From assembly GCF_001029285.1 (NCBI RefSeq), contig NZ_LDZY01000003.1:248001-312000 (forward strand): a stretch of 64,000 bases of DNA, read 5' to 3'. Both the position numbers and the translations under genes were made by a program. The notes under the pieces were generated by a model that did no database searches, was not told the origin of the DNA, and was given only the letters and a program-made list of their open reading frames with translations. Positions within the stretch are counted from its first letter, which is position 1. Each line of letters opens with the position of its first letter. The DNA is from Desulfosporosinus acididurans. Lineage in GTDB: Bacteria > Bacillota > Desulfitobacteriia > Desulfitobacteriales > Desulfitobacteriaceae. Below, one piece after another: positions 49,382 through 57,082 of the stretch.

Positions 49382-50647
49382 ATGTTAGATCTGAAGTTTG
49401 TCCGCAGCAACCCTGATTTGGTAAAAGAAGCTTTGCAAAAACGTCAGGTTTCTATTAGCTTAGATCATTTTTTAGAACAAGAAGAAGAAAGACGTCGTCT
49501 TCTTTTTGAAATCGAAACCTTAAAGGCACGACGTAATGCCGTATCAGAAGAAGTCGGACGACTTAAGAAAAAGGGAGAAGACGCCGAAGCACTCGTTTTG
49601 GAAATGCGTGAAGTCGGCCAAACTGTGAAAAGCTTAGAACAAAAATCTTCGGAAATTGTTCAAGAGATGGAAAAAGTTCTTTATGAAATTCCAAATATAC
49701 CCCATCCTTCGGTGCCAGTAGGCACAGATGAAAGTGCGAATATTGAAGTTCGAAGTTGGGGAACTCCGAGGTCCTTTGATTTTGAGCCAAAGGCACATTA
49801 TGAGCTCGGGGAAAACTTAGATATTTTCGATTTTACGCGGGCCGGAAAAGTAACTGGTGCACGTTTTACCTTTTATAAAGGTTTAGGTGCCAGGCTGGAA
49901 CGCTCTCTCATCTCCTTTATGCTTGATAAGCATACAGCAAAGGGGTATACAGAGATTTTACCGCCTTATATGGTAAGTCGTACTTCGATGTTTGGAACTG
50001 GTCAACTGCCAAAATTTGAAGATGATGCCTTTAAAGTCATGGGTACCGATTATTTTTTGATTCCTACTGCTGAAGTACCCGTTACGAATCTCTATCGAGA
50101 TGAAATTTTAGATGGCAGCAGCCTGCCTATTCGACATTGCGCATACAGTGCATGTTTTCGCTCAGAAGCAGGCTCAGCGGGCCGTGATACTCGGGGCTTG
50201 ATTCGGCAGCATCAATTTAATAAGGTTGAGCTTGTTAAATTTTCACTTCCGGAGAATTCTTACCAGGAGTTGGAGTTATTAACGAACGATGCCGAGAGTA
50301 TTCTTCAGGAATTAGAGCTTCCTTATCGGGTAATGACGTTATCGACTGGGGATCTTGGATTTTCTTCTGCTAAAACTTATGATTTAGAAGTTTGGCTGCC
50401 GAGCTTTAATACATACCGGGAAATTTCTTCATGCAGTAATTTTGAAGATTTTCAGGCACGAAGAGCAAACATCCGCTTCCGCAGAGGACCGAAGGAAAAA
50501 CCTGAGTTTGTTCATACCCTAAATGGCAGTGGTTTGGCAATCGGGCGAACAGTCGCTGCTATTATGGAAAATTGTCAGGATTCGAAGGGCAGAATTTATA
50601 TTCCAAAGGCCTTGCAGCCATATATGGGTGTAGAATATATTGGTTAA
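49382..50647 (+). CDS. serS: Seryl-tRNA synthetase
   Basis: 421 residues. An N-terminal coiled-coil tRNA-binding arm (about 25-100; the stretch [20 protein letters not shown]) precedes the class II core with [20 protein letters not shown], motif 2 [20 protein letters not shown] and motif 3 [18 protein letters not shown]. It charges the three tRNA-Ser species encoded just downstream (TGA, CGA, GGA). The start ATG has GGGAGGA. No T-box is visible upstream; the pdxT-serS gap is only 28 bp. Confidence 0.98.
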   Translation: MLDLKFVRSNPDLVKEALQKRQVSISLDHFLEQEEERRRLLFEIETLKARRNAVSEEVGRLKKKGEDAEALVLEMREVGQTVKSLEQKSSEIVQEMEKVLYEIPNIPHPSVPVGTDESANIEVRSWGTPRSFDFEPKAHYELGENLDIFDFTRAGKVTGARFTFYKGLGARLERSLISFMLDKHTAKGYTEILPPYMVSRTSMFGTGQLPKFEDDAFKVMGTDYFLIPTAEVPVTNLYRDEILDGSSLPIRHCAYSACFRSEAGSAGRDTRGLIRQHQFNKVELVKFSLPENSYQELELLTNDAESILQELELPYRVMTLSTGDLGFSSAKTYDLEVWLPSFNTYREISSCSNFEDFQARRANIRFRRGPKEKPEFVHTLNGSGLAIGRTVAAIMENCQDSKGRIYIPKALQPYMGVEYIG

Positions 50648-50707
50648 GATTGGGTATAAATCAGTAAATACATGGTAAATAGTTTAGAGATTTACAGAAA
50701 TTTTTAG

Positions 50708-50736
50708 TTGCCAATCATCCCTAATTGTGCTATTGT
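50708..50736 (+). promoter_or_regulatory. Promoter of the tRNA-Ser/Arg cluster
   Basis: TTGCCA, 17 bases, TATTGT, 20 bp before tRNA-Ser(TGA). Confidence 0.55.
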
Positions 50737-50756
50737 ATATATTGTTCGTCTTACAT

Positions 50757-50846
50757 GGAGGGGTGTCCGAGCGGTTTAAGGAGCCGGTCTTGAAAACCGG
50801 TGACTTCGTGAGGGGTCCGTGGGTTCGAATCCCACCCCCTCCGCCA
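50757..50846 (+). tRNA. tRNA-Ser (anticodon TGA), CCA encoded
   Basis: Acceptor GGAGGGG pairs with CCCCTCC, anticodon loop CTTGAAA gives TGA, and the class II long variable arm is present. CCA is encoded. Confidence 0.96.
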
Positions 50847-50848
50847 GA

Positions 50849-50880
50849 TCGAATGTCGATGTTCGAAGCTCGATGTTCGA
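50849..50880 (+). repeat. Short direct repeats after tRNA-Ser
   Basis: CGATGTTCGA occurs at 50857-50866 and 50871-50880, preceded by the related TCGAATGTCGA. The units are nearly self-complementary. A similar TCGATATTCGAATATTGCAC hairpin lies after tRNA-Arg(TCG) near 51016-51045. Confidence 0.6.
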
Positions 50881-50924
50881 GTAAGTGAACAGCATAGGTA
50901 GTTTGAGATTCAAGTGTTTTCTTT

Positions 50925-51001
50925 GCGCTCGTAGTTCAGCTGGATAGAGCGTCTGACTTCGAATCAGGATGTCGGGGGTTCGAATCCCTCCGAGCGCACC
51001 A
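50925..51001 (+). tRNA. tRNA-Arg (anticodon TCG), CCA encoded
   Basis: Acceptor GCGCTCG pairs with CGAGCGC, anticodon loop CTTCGAA gives TCG, the T-arm has GTTCGAATC, and CCA is encoded. Confidence 0.96.
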
Positions 51002-51119
51002 TTATTGACCATTTTAGTGCGATAATCGATATTCGAATATTGCACATTTATTCACTGAATAATACGGGTCATTGCTTAATTAACAATTACCTTAGATTCA
51101 GTGGTTAATAAAAAACTGA

Positions 51120-51197
51120 GGCCTCGTAGCTCAGTGGATAGAGCGGGGGTTTCCTAAACCCTGTCTTGCGGAGGTTCGACTCCTCCCGGGGTCACCA
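51120..51197 (+). tRNA. tRNA-Arg (anticodon CCT), CCA encoded
   Basis: Acceptor GGCCTCG pairs with CGGGGTC (two G-U), anticodon loop TTCCTAA gives CCT, the T-arm has GTTCGACTC, and CCA is encoded. It ends 13 bp before the tadA start, so tRNA and mRNA probably share a transcript. Confidence 0.92.
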
Positions 51198-51210
51198 CTT
51201 TGAGGTGTTT

Positions 51211-51657
51211 ATGCGCCACCAAGATTGGATGCGTTTAGCGCTTTTACAAGCACAAATGGCTTTTGAACAGGGAGAAGTACCAATCGGTGCTGTAATCGTT
51301 CAAAATGGCACTGTTATAGCAGAAGCACACAACGAAAGGGAACTTCGCCATGATCCTACAGCCCATGCTGAGATTTTAGCAATTCAACGTGCTGCTGAAA
51401 CGTTAGGATCTTGGAGATTAAGTGAGGCATCTTTGTATGTAACCTTAGAACCATGCCCCATGTGTGCAGGCGCTATACTCCAGTCTCGCCTGAAAAATAT
51501 CATATATGGATCGATGGACTTAAAAGGCGGGGCTGCTGGTTCAGTAATTAATGTGCTTGATTTTACCTTGTGGAATCATAAAGTAGATATCTTAGCTGGA
51601 ATTTTAGAGGACGAATGTACGGATATCTTAAAGCGTTTTTTTAAATCTCTAAGGTAG
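51211..51657 (+). CDS. tadA: tRNA adenosine-34 deaminase
   Basis: 148 residues, a zinc deaminase that makes inosine at the wobble position of tRNA-Arg(ACG). Motifs: the zinc ligand and catalytic Glu in PTAHAEILA near 53-60 and the ligands in PCPMCAGAILQSRL near 84-90. The start ATG at 51211 has TTTGAGGTG upstream; the longer frame back to 51166 lies inside the tRNA and is not coding. It sits next to two tRNA-Arg genes, though neither is its ACG substrate. Confidence 0.95.
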   Translation: MRHQDWMRLALLQAQMAFEQGEVPIGAVIVQNGTVIAEAHNERELRHDPTAHAEILAIQRAAETLGSWRLSEASLYVTLEPCPMCAGAILQSRLKNIIYGSMDLKGGAAGSVINVLDFTLWNHKVDILAGILEDECTDILKRFFKSLR

Positions 51658-51759
51658 GATAAAATTCTAAAAATGGTTAACCTCTAAGCACCTGCGAAAT
51701 TCTGTGATATGTTTATATCGTGATGGAAGTTTATAGGTGTCTTACCAGTTATATTATAC

Positions 51760-51850
51760 GGAGGAGTATCGAAGTGGTCATAACGAGAGCGACTCGAAAT
51801 CGTTTGACGGTGTAAGCCGTCCGTGGGTTCGAATCCCACCTCCTCCGCCA
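51760..51850 (+). tRNA. tRNA-Ser (anticodon CGA), CCA encoded
   Basis: Acceptor GGAGGAG pairs with CTCCTCC, anticodon loop CTCGAAA gives CGA, the long variable arm is present, and CCA is encoded. A terminator follows. Confidence 0.95.
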
Positions 51851-51863
51851 TACTTATAAAAAC

Positions 51864-51896
51864 AAGAGCCTTTCTCTAAAAGGGCTCTTTTATCTT
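51864..51896 (+). terminator. Intrinsic terminator of the tRNA cluster
   Basis: AAGAGCC and GGGCTCTT flank an 11-base loop, followed by TTATCTTTTT. It lies 14 bp past tRNA-Ser(CGA). Confidence 0.85.
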
Positions 51897-51989
51897 TTTG
51901 TGACTGTTTGTTTAAAATTTCACATTCTGGGCAAAGTATAGGAAATAGAGATAAACATGTACTGTGTTCAGAAAGAGGTTTTAACAAGA

Positions 51990-52859
51990 ATGGATCATAT
52001 AATAAAAAGAGCCGGGAAAAATATAAACAATCTGCTAAATGGCTGCCAAGGCCTTCAATTATGGCTTCAAACCAGAAGCATCAAATGGAAAAAAACAATC
52101 GGAGTATTAATGGTGTTCTGTATTTTTGGAATTTTAGGTTATGGATCTCTTAGTGCTTTGATTTGGAGAGGAAATCTGTATATACCCACAAAAGTATCTG
52201 AAAATGTCATCTATGATGAGGGAAAATTGGCGCAAACTCCTGATCAATTGATTCGATTTCATGTCCTTGCCAATTCAGACAGCGAGCAAGACCAAGCATT
52301 AAAAAGAGCTGTCAGAGATGCTATCTTAAAAGAAGTTTCCCCAAAACTGGCATCTTCGAGATCTTTGCAAGAATCTCGGCAAATACTTGCGGAGCTTCGT
52401 CCGGAAATGGAGAAGATTGGACGCGCGGTAGTTAAAGCTTGGGGTAAGAATTACAGTGTTCATACGGAGTACGGTCATTTTAGCTTTCCAACGAAATCAT
52501 ATGGTACTTTGATACTGCCCGCAGGAGATTATGAAGCATTAAGAGTTGTTATTGGTGAGGGCAAAGGATCTAACTGGTGGTGTGTTCTTTTTCCTCCGTT
52601 ATGTTTTATTGATATTGAGCATTCAACAGCCGTCCAAGTGGATGGAAAACCAGGGATACCAATTAATGATAAAGCTCCCCTTTATTCAGTAAATCAACAA
52701 ACCGTAAATCACCAAACTAAACAAGTTAATGATAAGGGAGTTGTCAATTCAGGCAATAAATCGGCGAATAATAAAATTGGGAGTTCTGTTCCTGGGAATT
52801 CACTTCAGGTTAAATTTTATTTTTGGGAACTTGTAGAAAGGCTAATAAGTAGAAAGTGA
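51990..52859 (+). CDS. spoIIR: Stage II sporulation protein R
   Basis: 289 residues. An N-terminal membrane helix (TIGVLMVFCIFGILGYGSL) anchors or exports it. The conserved core has LIRFHVLANSDSEQDQALKR near 85, GNLYIPTKVSENVI and NWWCVLFPPLCFIDIE near 195. SpoIIR is made in the forespore under sigma-F and signals across the septum to trigger pro-sigma-E processing by SpoIIGA. The C-terminal Asn/Lys/Val-rich linker (about 225-265) is variable. The start at 51990 is chosen over 51957 because AGAGG precedes it. The stop codon TGA belongs to repeat copy I. Confidence 0.93.
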   Translation: MDHIIKRAGKNINNLLNGCQGLQLWLQTRSIKWKKTIGVLMVFCIFGILGYGSLSALIWRGNLYIPTKVSENVIYDEGKLAQTPDQLIRFHVLANSDSEQDQALKRAVRDAILKEVSPKLASSRSLQESRQILAELRPEMEKIGRAVVKAWGKNYSVHTEYGHFSFPTKSYGTLILPAGDYEALRVVIGEGKGSNWWCVLFPPLCFIDIEHSTAVQVDGKPGIPINDKAPLYSVNQQTVNHQTKQVNDKGVVNSGNKSANNKIGSSVPGNSLQVKFYFWELVERLISRK

Positions 52860-52960
52860 ACTTTATTGCCGATCCGCCTTTCCCAATAGGAATACTTAGC
52901 GGCGAAGGAGGACTCTGCCCCACCTGAAGTTAACGAAGGATCCACCCTCACTTAGCGTAA
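52856..52960 (+). repeat. Interspersed hairpin repeat, copy I
   Basis: It starts GTGAACTTTATTGCCGATCC and continues with GGAATACTTAGCGGCG, CTCTGCCCCACC and TGAAGTTAACGAAGGA, closely matching the second half of copy F. It ends near CCTCACTTAG without the usual GATTGGATAAA. Its first bases supply the spoIIR stop codon. Confidence 0.75.
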
Positions 52961-53005
52961 AACAATAGCGAGAAATGTATTACAAATATTTACAGAACTT
53001 TATCC

Positions 53006-53034
53006 TTGACTCCTTTGCTAAGATAAGCTATAAT
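53006..53034 (+). promoter_or_regulatory. Promoter of tRNA-Ser(GGA)
   Basis: TTGACT, 17 bases, TATAAT. A strong-looking sigma-A site 56 bp before the tRNA. Confidence 0.75.
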
Positions 53035-53090
53035 TCTTTTTGTTCACTAAAATTCTTGCAGATTAATATGTTTGTAGGGTTAGAGAGCAC

Positions 53091-53182
53091 GGAGAGGTGG
53101 CTGAGTGGTCGAAGGCGCCCGCCTGGAAAGCGGGTACACTGGGTAACTGGTGTCGAGGGTTCAAATCCCTCTCTCTCCGCCA
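53091..53182 (+). tRNA. tRNA-Ser (anticodon GGA), CCA encoded
   Basis: Acceptor GGAGAGG pairs with the 3' strand of CTCTCTCC, anticodon loop CTGGAAA gives GGA, the long variable arm (TACACTGGGTAACTGGTGTC) is present, and CCA is encoded. Confidence 0.96.
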
Positions 53183-53195
53183 TATTGAAAAGAGA

Positions 53196-53227
53196 GCCAA
53201 AGTATTCGACTTCGGCTTTTTATTTTG
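53196..53227 (+). terminator. Terminator of tRNA-Ser(GGA)
   Basis: GCCAAAG, TATTCGA, CTTCGGC (one mismatch), then TTTTTATTTTG. The -35 region of the SRP RNA promoter overlaps this hairpin. Confidence 0.75.
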
Positions 53228-53234
53228 TTATAAT
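53207..53234 (+). promoter_or_regulatory. Promoter of SRP RNA
   Basis: A perfect TATAAT at 53229-53234 lies seven bases before the RNA 5' end. A weak -35 (TTCGAC, 18 bases upstream) falls inside the preceding terminator hairpin. Confidence 0.6.
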
Positions 53235-53240
53235 TGATTT

Positions 53241-53510
53241 AGCCGTACTAGACGGGGAGGTAGCGGTTCCTTGTAACTTGCAGTCCGCTCTAGCAAGGTG
53301 GAATTCCTGCGAAAGGTCCACATCTGTGAAGCTGTCTTTGGTAGATGGTGATGAGATTTTGGTCTTACGCAACAGAACACTCCGAACCGTGTCAGGTCTT
53401 GACGGAAGCAGCACTAAGGAGGATGTTTTGTGTGCCGTAAGGTTGCCTGAATCGAACTGTTCGACCAAGGTAACGTTCGGAGGTGAAGGATCGATCTAAG
53501 GTGTACGGCT
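53241..53510 (+). ncRNA. ffs: Signal recognition particle RNA, large type with Alu domain
   Basis: About 270 nt. The ends pair (AGCCGTAC with GTACGGCT). The S-domain has the universal Ffh-binding pieces GTGTCAGGTC, GGAAGCAGCA and CTAAGGAG, and the 5' part (CGGGGAGGTAGCGGTTC) fits the Alu domain of Bacillus-type scRNA. A promoter precedes it and a terminator follows. The open frames across it are not genes. Confidence 0.95.
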
Positions 53511-53525
53511 ATTATTTAAGATAAA

Positions 53526-53549
53526 GGTGGTATTGGTACCATCTTTTTT
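53526..53549 (+). terminator. Terminator of SRP RNA
   Basis: GGTGGTA, TTGG, TACCATC (one G-U), then TTTTTT, 15 bp past the RNA end. Confidence 0.88.
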
Positions 53550-53653
53550 GTACTATCATAAAGTATAACCTTCGTTTAAATACTGCAAGAAGAGTTAATA
53601 CCTGCGAAGACAGTGTCTACTTTTCAAAACGCTCGAATTATGAGGGTGAATTT

Positions 53654-55330
53654 ATGGCTTATCTGGCATTGTACCGTGAATGGAGACCAAAAACTTTCCA
53701 AAGTATTGTAGGACAGGAACATATTACCCAGACATTGATGAATGCTCTTAAACAAAATAAAATTGCTCATGCGTACTTGTTTAGCGGGCCGAGAGGTACA
53801 GGTAAGACAACTGCTGCCAAAATTTTAGCCAAGGCCCTGAATTGCGAACACCGCAATGGGGTTGAACCTTGTAATCAATGTTCCTCATGTTCAAGTATTG
53901 ATCATGGTTCTGCTATTGAAGTTTTTGAAATTGATGCCGCGTCTAATCGAGGAATTGATGAGATTCGAGATTTACGAGAAAACATCAAGCTAAGCTCGAT
54001 AAAAGGCAAATTTAAAGTTTATATTATTGATGAAGTGCATATGCTGACAACAGAGGCTTTTAATGCCCTGCTTAAAACTTTGGAAGAGCCGCCCTCACAA
54101 GTAGTTTTTATTTTAGCGACAACTGAGGTTCAGAAAATACCTCTAACGATTCTTTCTCGGGTTCAACGTTTTGAATTTCACCGTATTTCGGTTGAGAATA
54201 TTACAAAACGATTAACTGTTGTTTGTGAATCATTAGGGCGCCAGGTTCAGCAAAGTGCCTTATTGGTAATTGCCCAAAAATCTGAAGGCGGTCTTCGCGA
54301 TGCCTTAAGTATCTTAGATCAATGTCTGCTTCAAGATGATCCCATTGGTGTTAAGGAAGTCTATCAGGTTTTAGGAATGGTAGGTGAAACTTTTAGTTCG
54401 GAATTAGTCGATGGATTAATTGCCCTTGATTATGGAAAGAGTTTAGAAACTCTGACGGGAGGAATACAGCAAGGTCGAGATCCGAGGCAAATTATTCGAG
54501 AGCTTTTAGAGTATCTTCGTCAAATGCTCTTGAACTTAACTACAGGCGTTACTCCGCTTGTGGCTCCCGAAATTCAAGAGCGATTAGTTGAACAAAGTAG
54601 AAAAATTCCCATATCTCGTTTATTACATTGGATTTCGCTTTTAATGCAAGGCGAAGGACAATTGAAATATGCATCTAATGCTCGCTTAGCAGCCGAACTT
54701 TTAATAGTTCAGACAATTCATGAAGGGCAAAGCGTTATTAATGATCAGGAAGAGATTGTTAAACGTTTGACATTGCTCGAACTTCAATTGCAAAATCTTG
54801 TGACAGGTCAAGATCTGCTGCCTAGGAAAAATCCGTCAAAAAATTCAGCTTCAGCAGAGTATGTTGGACAAGAAAATAATAAAAATCAGGCAAAAACAAC
54901 TGACTTGGGAATTGAATCAAATGCCTCTTCTGAAGGGAAATTAACAGTAAAAACGGAATCTTTAGCAATAGAGACCGTTCAAGAACGCTGGAACGAGATT
55001 TTAGATCAGGTTAAACGCCGAAAAAAATCTACACAAGCTTTTTTGTTAGAAGGCAAACCGGTTTATCTTGAAGGAAACGTTTTAACCATTGCTTTTCGCC
55101 AAGGGTGTTCTTTTCATAAAGATAAAGTTAATCAGCAGGAAAATCGCCAGACAATTGAAGAGGCTTTGCAGCAACTATTTGGAATAACTATTGCCTTAAA
55201 CAATGTTATGGAAAACGAATTTCAAAAGAAAGATCCTTCAGAGCCGGAAAATAAAGAACTTGAAGAACAGGCTCTTGTCGATAAAGCAAAGGATATGTTT
55301 GGCGAAGACCTTGTTACCATTCGGGAGTAA
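53654..55330 (+). CDS. dnaX: DNA polymerase III subunit gamma/tau
   Basis: 558 residues. AAA+ clamp loader: GPRGTGKTTAAKILAKALNC near 45, zinc cysteines in CNQCSSCSS near 77, Walker B VYIIDEVHMLTTEAFNALLK near 117 and sensor 1 FILATTEVQKIP. After about residue 370 a variable Asn/Lys/Ser-rich linker leads to a C-terminal tau-like domain (about 430-558) that contacts helicase and polymerase. The ribosome site is GAGGGTG. ybaB and recR follow in the usual order. Confidence 0.97.
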   Translation: MAYLALYREWRPKTFQSIVGQEHITQTLMNALKQNKIAHAYLFSGPRGTGKTTAAKILAKALNCEHRNGVEPCNQCSSCSSIDHGSAIEVFEIDAASNRGIDEIRDLRENIKLSSIKGKFKVYIIDEVHMLTTEAFNALLKTLEEPPSQVVFILATTEVQKIPLTILSRVQRFEFHRISVENITKRLTVVCESLGRQVQQSALLVIAQKSEGGLRDALSILDQCLLQDDPIGVKEVYQVLGMVGETFSSELVDGLIALDYGKSLETLTGGIQQGRDPRQIIRELLEYLRQMLLNLTTGVTPLVAPEIQERLVEQSRKIPISRLLHWISLLMQGEGQLKYASNARLAAELLIVQTIHEGQSVINDQEEIVKRLTLLELQLQNLVTGQDLLPRKNPSKNSASAEYVGQENNKNQAKTTDLGIESNASSEGKLTVKTESLAIETVQERWNEILDQVKRRKKSTQAFLLEGKPVYLEGNVLTIAFRQGCSFHKDKVNQQENRQTIEEALQQLFGITIALNNVMENEFQKKDPSEPENKELEEQALVDKAKDMFGEDLVTIRE

Positions 55331-55372
55331 ACATCAAATATAGGTGATAAAATTAGGATTGGAAGTGTTAAT

Positions 55373-55717
55373 ATGGCAGGTTTTAAAGGAATGGGCGGCG
55401 GTATGGGTGGAAATATGAATCAAATGTTGAAGCAAGCCCAAAAGCTTCAAGAAGACATGGCTAGAGCACAAGAGGAATTGCAAAATAAAACTGTGGATGC
55501 CTCTTCTGGGGGCGGTATGGTTCAAGTTGTTGTCAGTGGAAAAATGGAATTAGTCGAAATGAAAATTAATCCTGAAGCTGTTGATCCTGAGGATGTAGAA
55601 ATGCTGGAAGACCTTGTTAAGGCCGCAGTGAATGAAGGGCTGAGAAAAGCTCAGGAAATGGCTAGTAATGAAATGGGGAAATTAACCGGTGGTTTAAAGA
55701 TCCCCGGCTTGTTCTAG
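55373..55717 (+). CDS. YbaB/EbfC nucleoid-associated protein
   Basis: 114 residues. A Gly/Met-rich N-terminus (FKGMGGGMGGNMNQMLKQAQ) and the core DASSGGGMVQVVVSGKMELV then LVKAAVNEGLRKAQEMASNE identify the family. It is a dimeric DNA-binding protein, cotranscribed with dnaX and recR. The ATG has GGAAGTG upstream. Confidence 0.96.
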   Translation: MAGFKGMGGGMGGNMNQMLKQAQKLQEDMARAQEELQNKTVDASSGGGMVQVVVSGKMELVEMKINPEAVDPEDVEMLEDLVKAAVNEGLRKAQEMASNEMGKLTGGLKIPGLF

Positions 55718-55724
55718 GTGAACT

Positions 55725-56321
55725 ATGGATTTTTTGAATTATCCTCAGCCTTTGGCAGATCTTATCAGCTCATTGGCACGTTTACCGGGGATTGGTCCTA
55801 AAACAGCAGGAAGATTGGCATTTTACCTTCTTCAGCAGCCACAAATTTCGCAAGATTTGGCTCAGGCAATTCTGACAGCAAATCATTCGCTTAAAAAATG
55901 TTCAATTTGCTCCAACTTTACGGACCAAGATCCATGCGCACTCTGTCAGAACCCACAAAGAGACTCCACAGAACTTTGTGTCGTGGAACATCCAAGAGAT
56001 GTGGTATCGTTAGAAAAAACCAAAGAATTTAAAGGCCGGTATCATGTATTGCACGGTGTACTCTCACCTATGGAAGGAATTGGGCCGGAGCAATTAACTA
56101 TTAACCTTCTGTTAAAACGTTTAAAAGGTGTTCAAGAAGTTGTTATGGCTCTCAATCCAACGGTAGAAGGCGAAGCAACTGCTTTATATTTAGCTCGTTT
56201 ACTAAAACCGTTAGGGATTAAAGTGACCCGTATAGCTCATGGGTTACCTGTTGGCGGAGATTTGGAATATGCTGATGAAGTGACCATCGCACGAGCTTTG
56301 GAAGGGAGACGCCAGCTTTAG
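55725..56321 (+). CDS. recR: Recombination protein RecR
   Basis: 198 residues. The helix-hairpin-helix is [19 protein letters not shown] near 19-37, the zinc finger [16 protein letters not shown] near 57-72, and the TOPRIM domain has [20 protein letters not shown] and [18 protein letters not shown]. It acts with RecF and RecO at ssDNA gaps. The start ATG lies 7 bp past the ybaB stop. Confidence 0.98.
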   Translation: MDFLNYPQPLADLISSLARLPGIGPKTAGRLAFYLLQQPQISQDLAQAILTANHSLKKCSICSNFTDQDPCALCQNPQRDSTELCVVEHPRDVVSLEKTKEFKGRYHVLHGVLSPMEGIGPEQLTINLLLKRLKGVQEVVMALNPTVEGEATALYLARLLKPLGIKVTRIAHGLPVGGDLEYADEVTIARALEGRRQL

Positions 56322-56392
56322 TTCACTTTAAAGTAAACTCATAATATTCAACCACTTCCACTTCTACAAGTGGAGAGTCTTATGAGTGGATA
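56322..56392 (+). repeat. Interspersed hairpin repeat, diverged copy J
   Basis: GTTCACTTTAAAGTAAAC at the left, then CCACTTCCACTTCTACAAGT and GGAGAGTCTTA at the right, which matches the right-end hairpin of the family. It starts directly after the recR stop. Confidence 0.6.
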
Positions 56393-56456
56393 GAATAGTT
56401 AAGATAATGGAGAGCTATTATTAATATAGAATAGTAAAAATTAATTACGCTGCTTA

Positions 56457-56500
56457 AACTGTGACTTTGACCTTAGGTTGAGCACAGTTTTTATTTATAA
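56457..56500 (+). terminator. Terminator-like hairpin between recR and bofA
   Basis: AACTGTG and CACAGTT close an imperfect stem containing GACC-TTAG-GTTG, followed by TTTTTATTTAT. It probably ends the dnaX-ybaB-recR transcript. Confidence 0.65.
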
Positions 56501-56565
56501 TTCTGTTCTTCTTTATCCGTGAAGTGCATATCTATGGACTAGCATCGGACGAGGGGGAAAACTAT

Positions 56566-56820
56566 ATGACACTGGTCTTTCTAGGATTTTTTATAATATT
56601 AATAGGATTAACGGTTCGTTCAATTCTCGGAAAACCAAATATTGTTCTAAAAATCACAATTCATAGCTTGGGCGGAATTGTCGGACTTTGGTTATTTAAT
56701 TTTCTTTTAAGTATTCTTGGCTTTTCAATTCCAATTAATTTTTTTACAGTAATTATTGTCGGAATTTTAGGATTTCCTGGAGTATTAACCTTATCAATCC
56801 TACAGTTATTAGGAATTTAA
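56566..56820 (+). CDS. bofA: Pro-sigma-K processing inhibitor BofA
   Basis: 84 residues with two or three membrane segments: TLVFLGFFIILIGLTVRSIL at the start and a C-terminal INFFTVIIVGILGFPGVLTL with the conserved LGFPGVL phrase. BofA holds the SpoIVFB protease inactive in the outer forespore membrane until engulfment is complete. The start ATG at 56566 follows GAGGGGGAAAAC; the frame back to 56524 is less likely. It follows dnaX-recR, as in Bacillus. Confidence 0.9.
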   Translation: MTLVFLGFFIILIGLTVRSILGKPNIVLKITIHSLGGIVGLWLFNFLLSILGFSIPINFFTVIIVGILGFPGVLTLSILQLLGI

Positions 56821-56845
56821 ATCTTTTTACTCAAAGATTTTTTAA
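56819..56845 (+). terminator. Terminator of bofA
   Basis: AAATCTTT, TTACTC, AAAGATTT, then TTTAAATT, overlapping the bofA stop codon. Confidence 0.75.
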
Positions 56846-56854
56846 ATTAAGTCC

Positions 56855-56884
56855 TTGACTCGTTCGACAAGTTGGAGGTATACT
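56855..56884 (+). promoter_or_regulatory. Promoter of nifJ
   Basis: TTGACT, 18 bases, TATACT. The predicted start near 56891 gives a leader of about 190 nt before nifJ. Confidence 0.75.
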
Positions 56885-56897
56885 AAAAATTGCTAAA

Positions 56898-56931
56898 GGG
56901 AACTATTCGACGTAAATGCGAAGTAGTTCCC
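56898..56931 (+). promoter_or_regulatory. Leader hairpin of nifJ
   Basis: GGGAACTATTCG and CGAAGTAGTTCCC form a 12-bp stem with one bulge around a 9-base loop, placed almost at the 5' end of the transcript. A short T-run (56940-56944) lies 8 bases beyond, too far for a classical terminator. It may stabilise the mRNA or act in control. The rest of the leader (56945-57060) shows nothing I can name. Confidence 0.6.
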
Positions 56932-57082
56932 TACGTCTGTTTTTACGGGCGTTTTACGAAAATTCTATTTCTTCCTCAAGTTTAATAGTTCATTTTCTGA
57001 AAAATATGAGGACGAATAGAAAAGGTATTTTCATTAACTCCCGGAAAATTAAATTTATCACATGATTAGGAGGAAACAAAAA

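Noticed and set aside
52975-53499. 174-residue open frame across tRNA-Ser and the SRP RNA
   Set aside because: The DNA is fully explained by a tRNA, its terminator and the SRP RNA; the frame is accidental.
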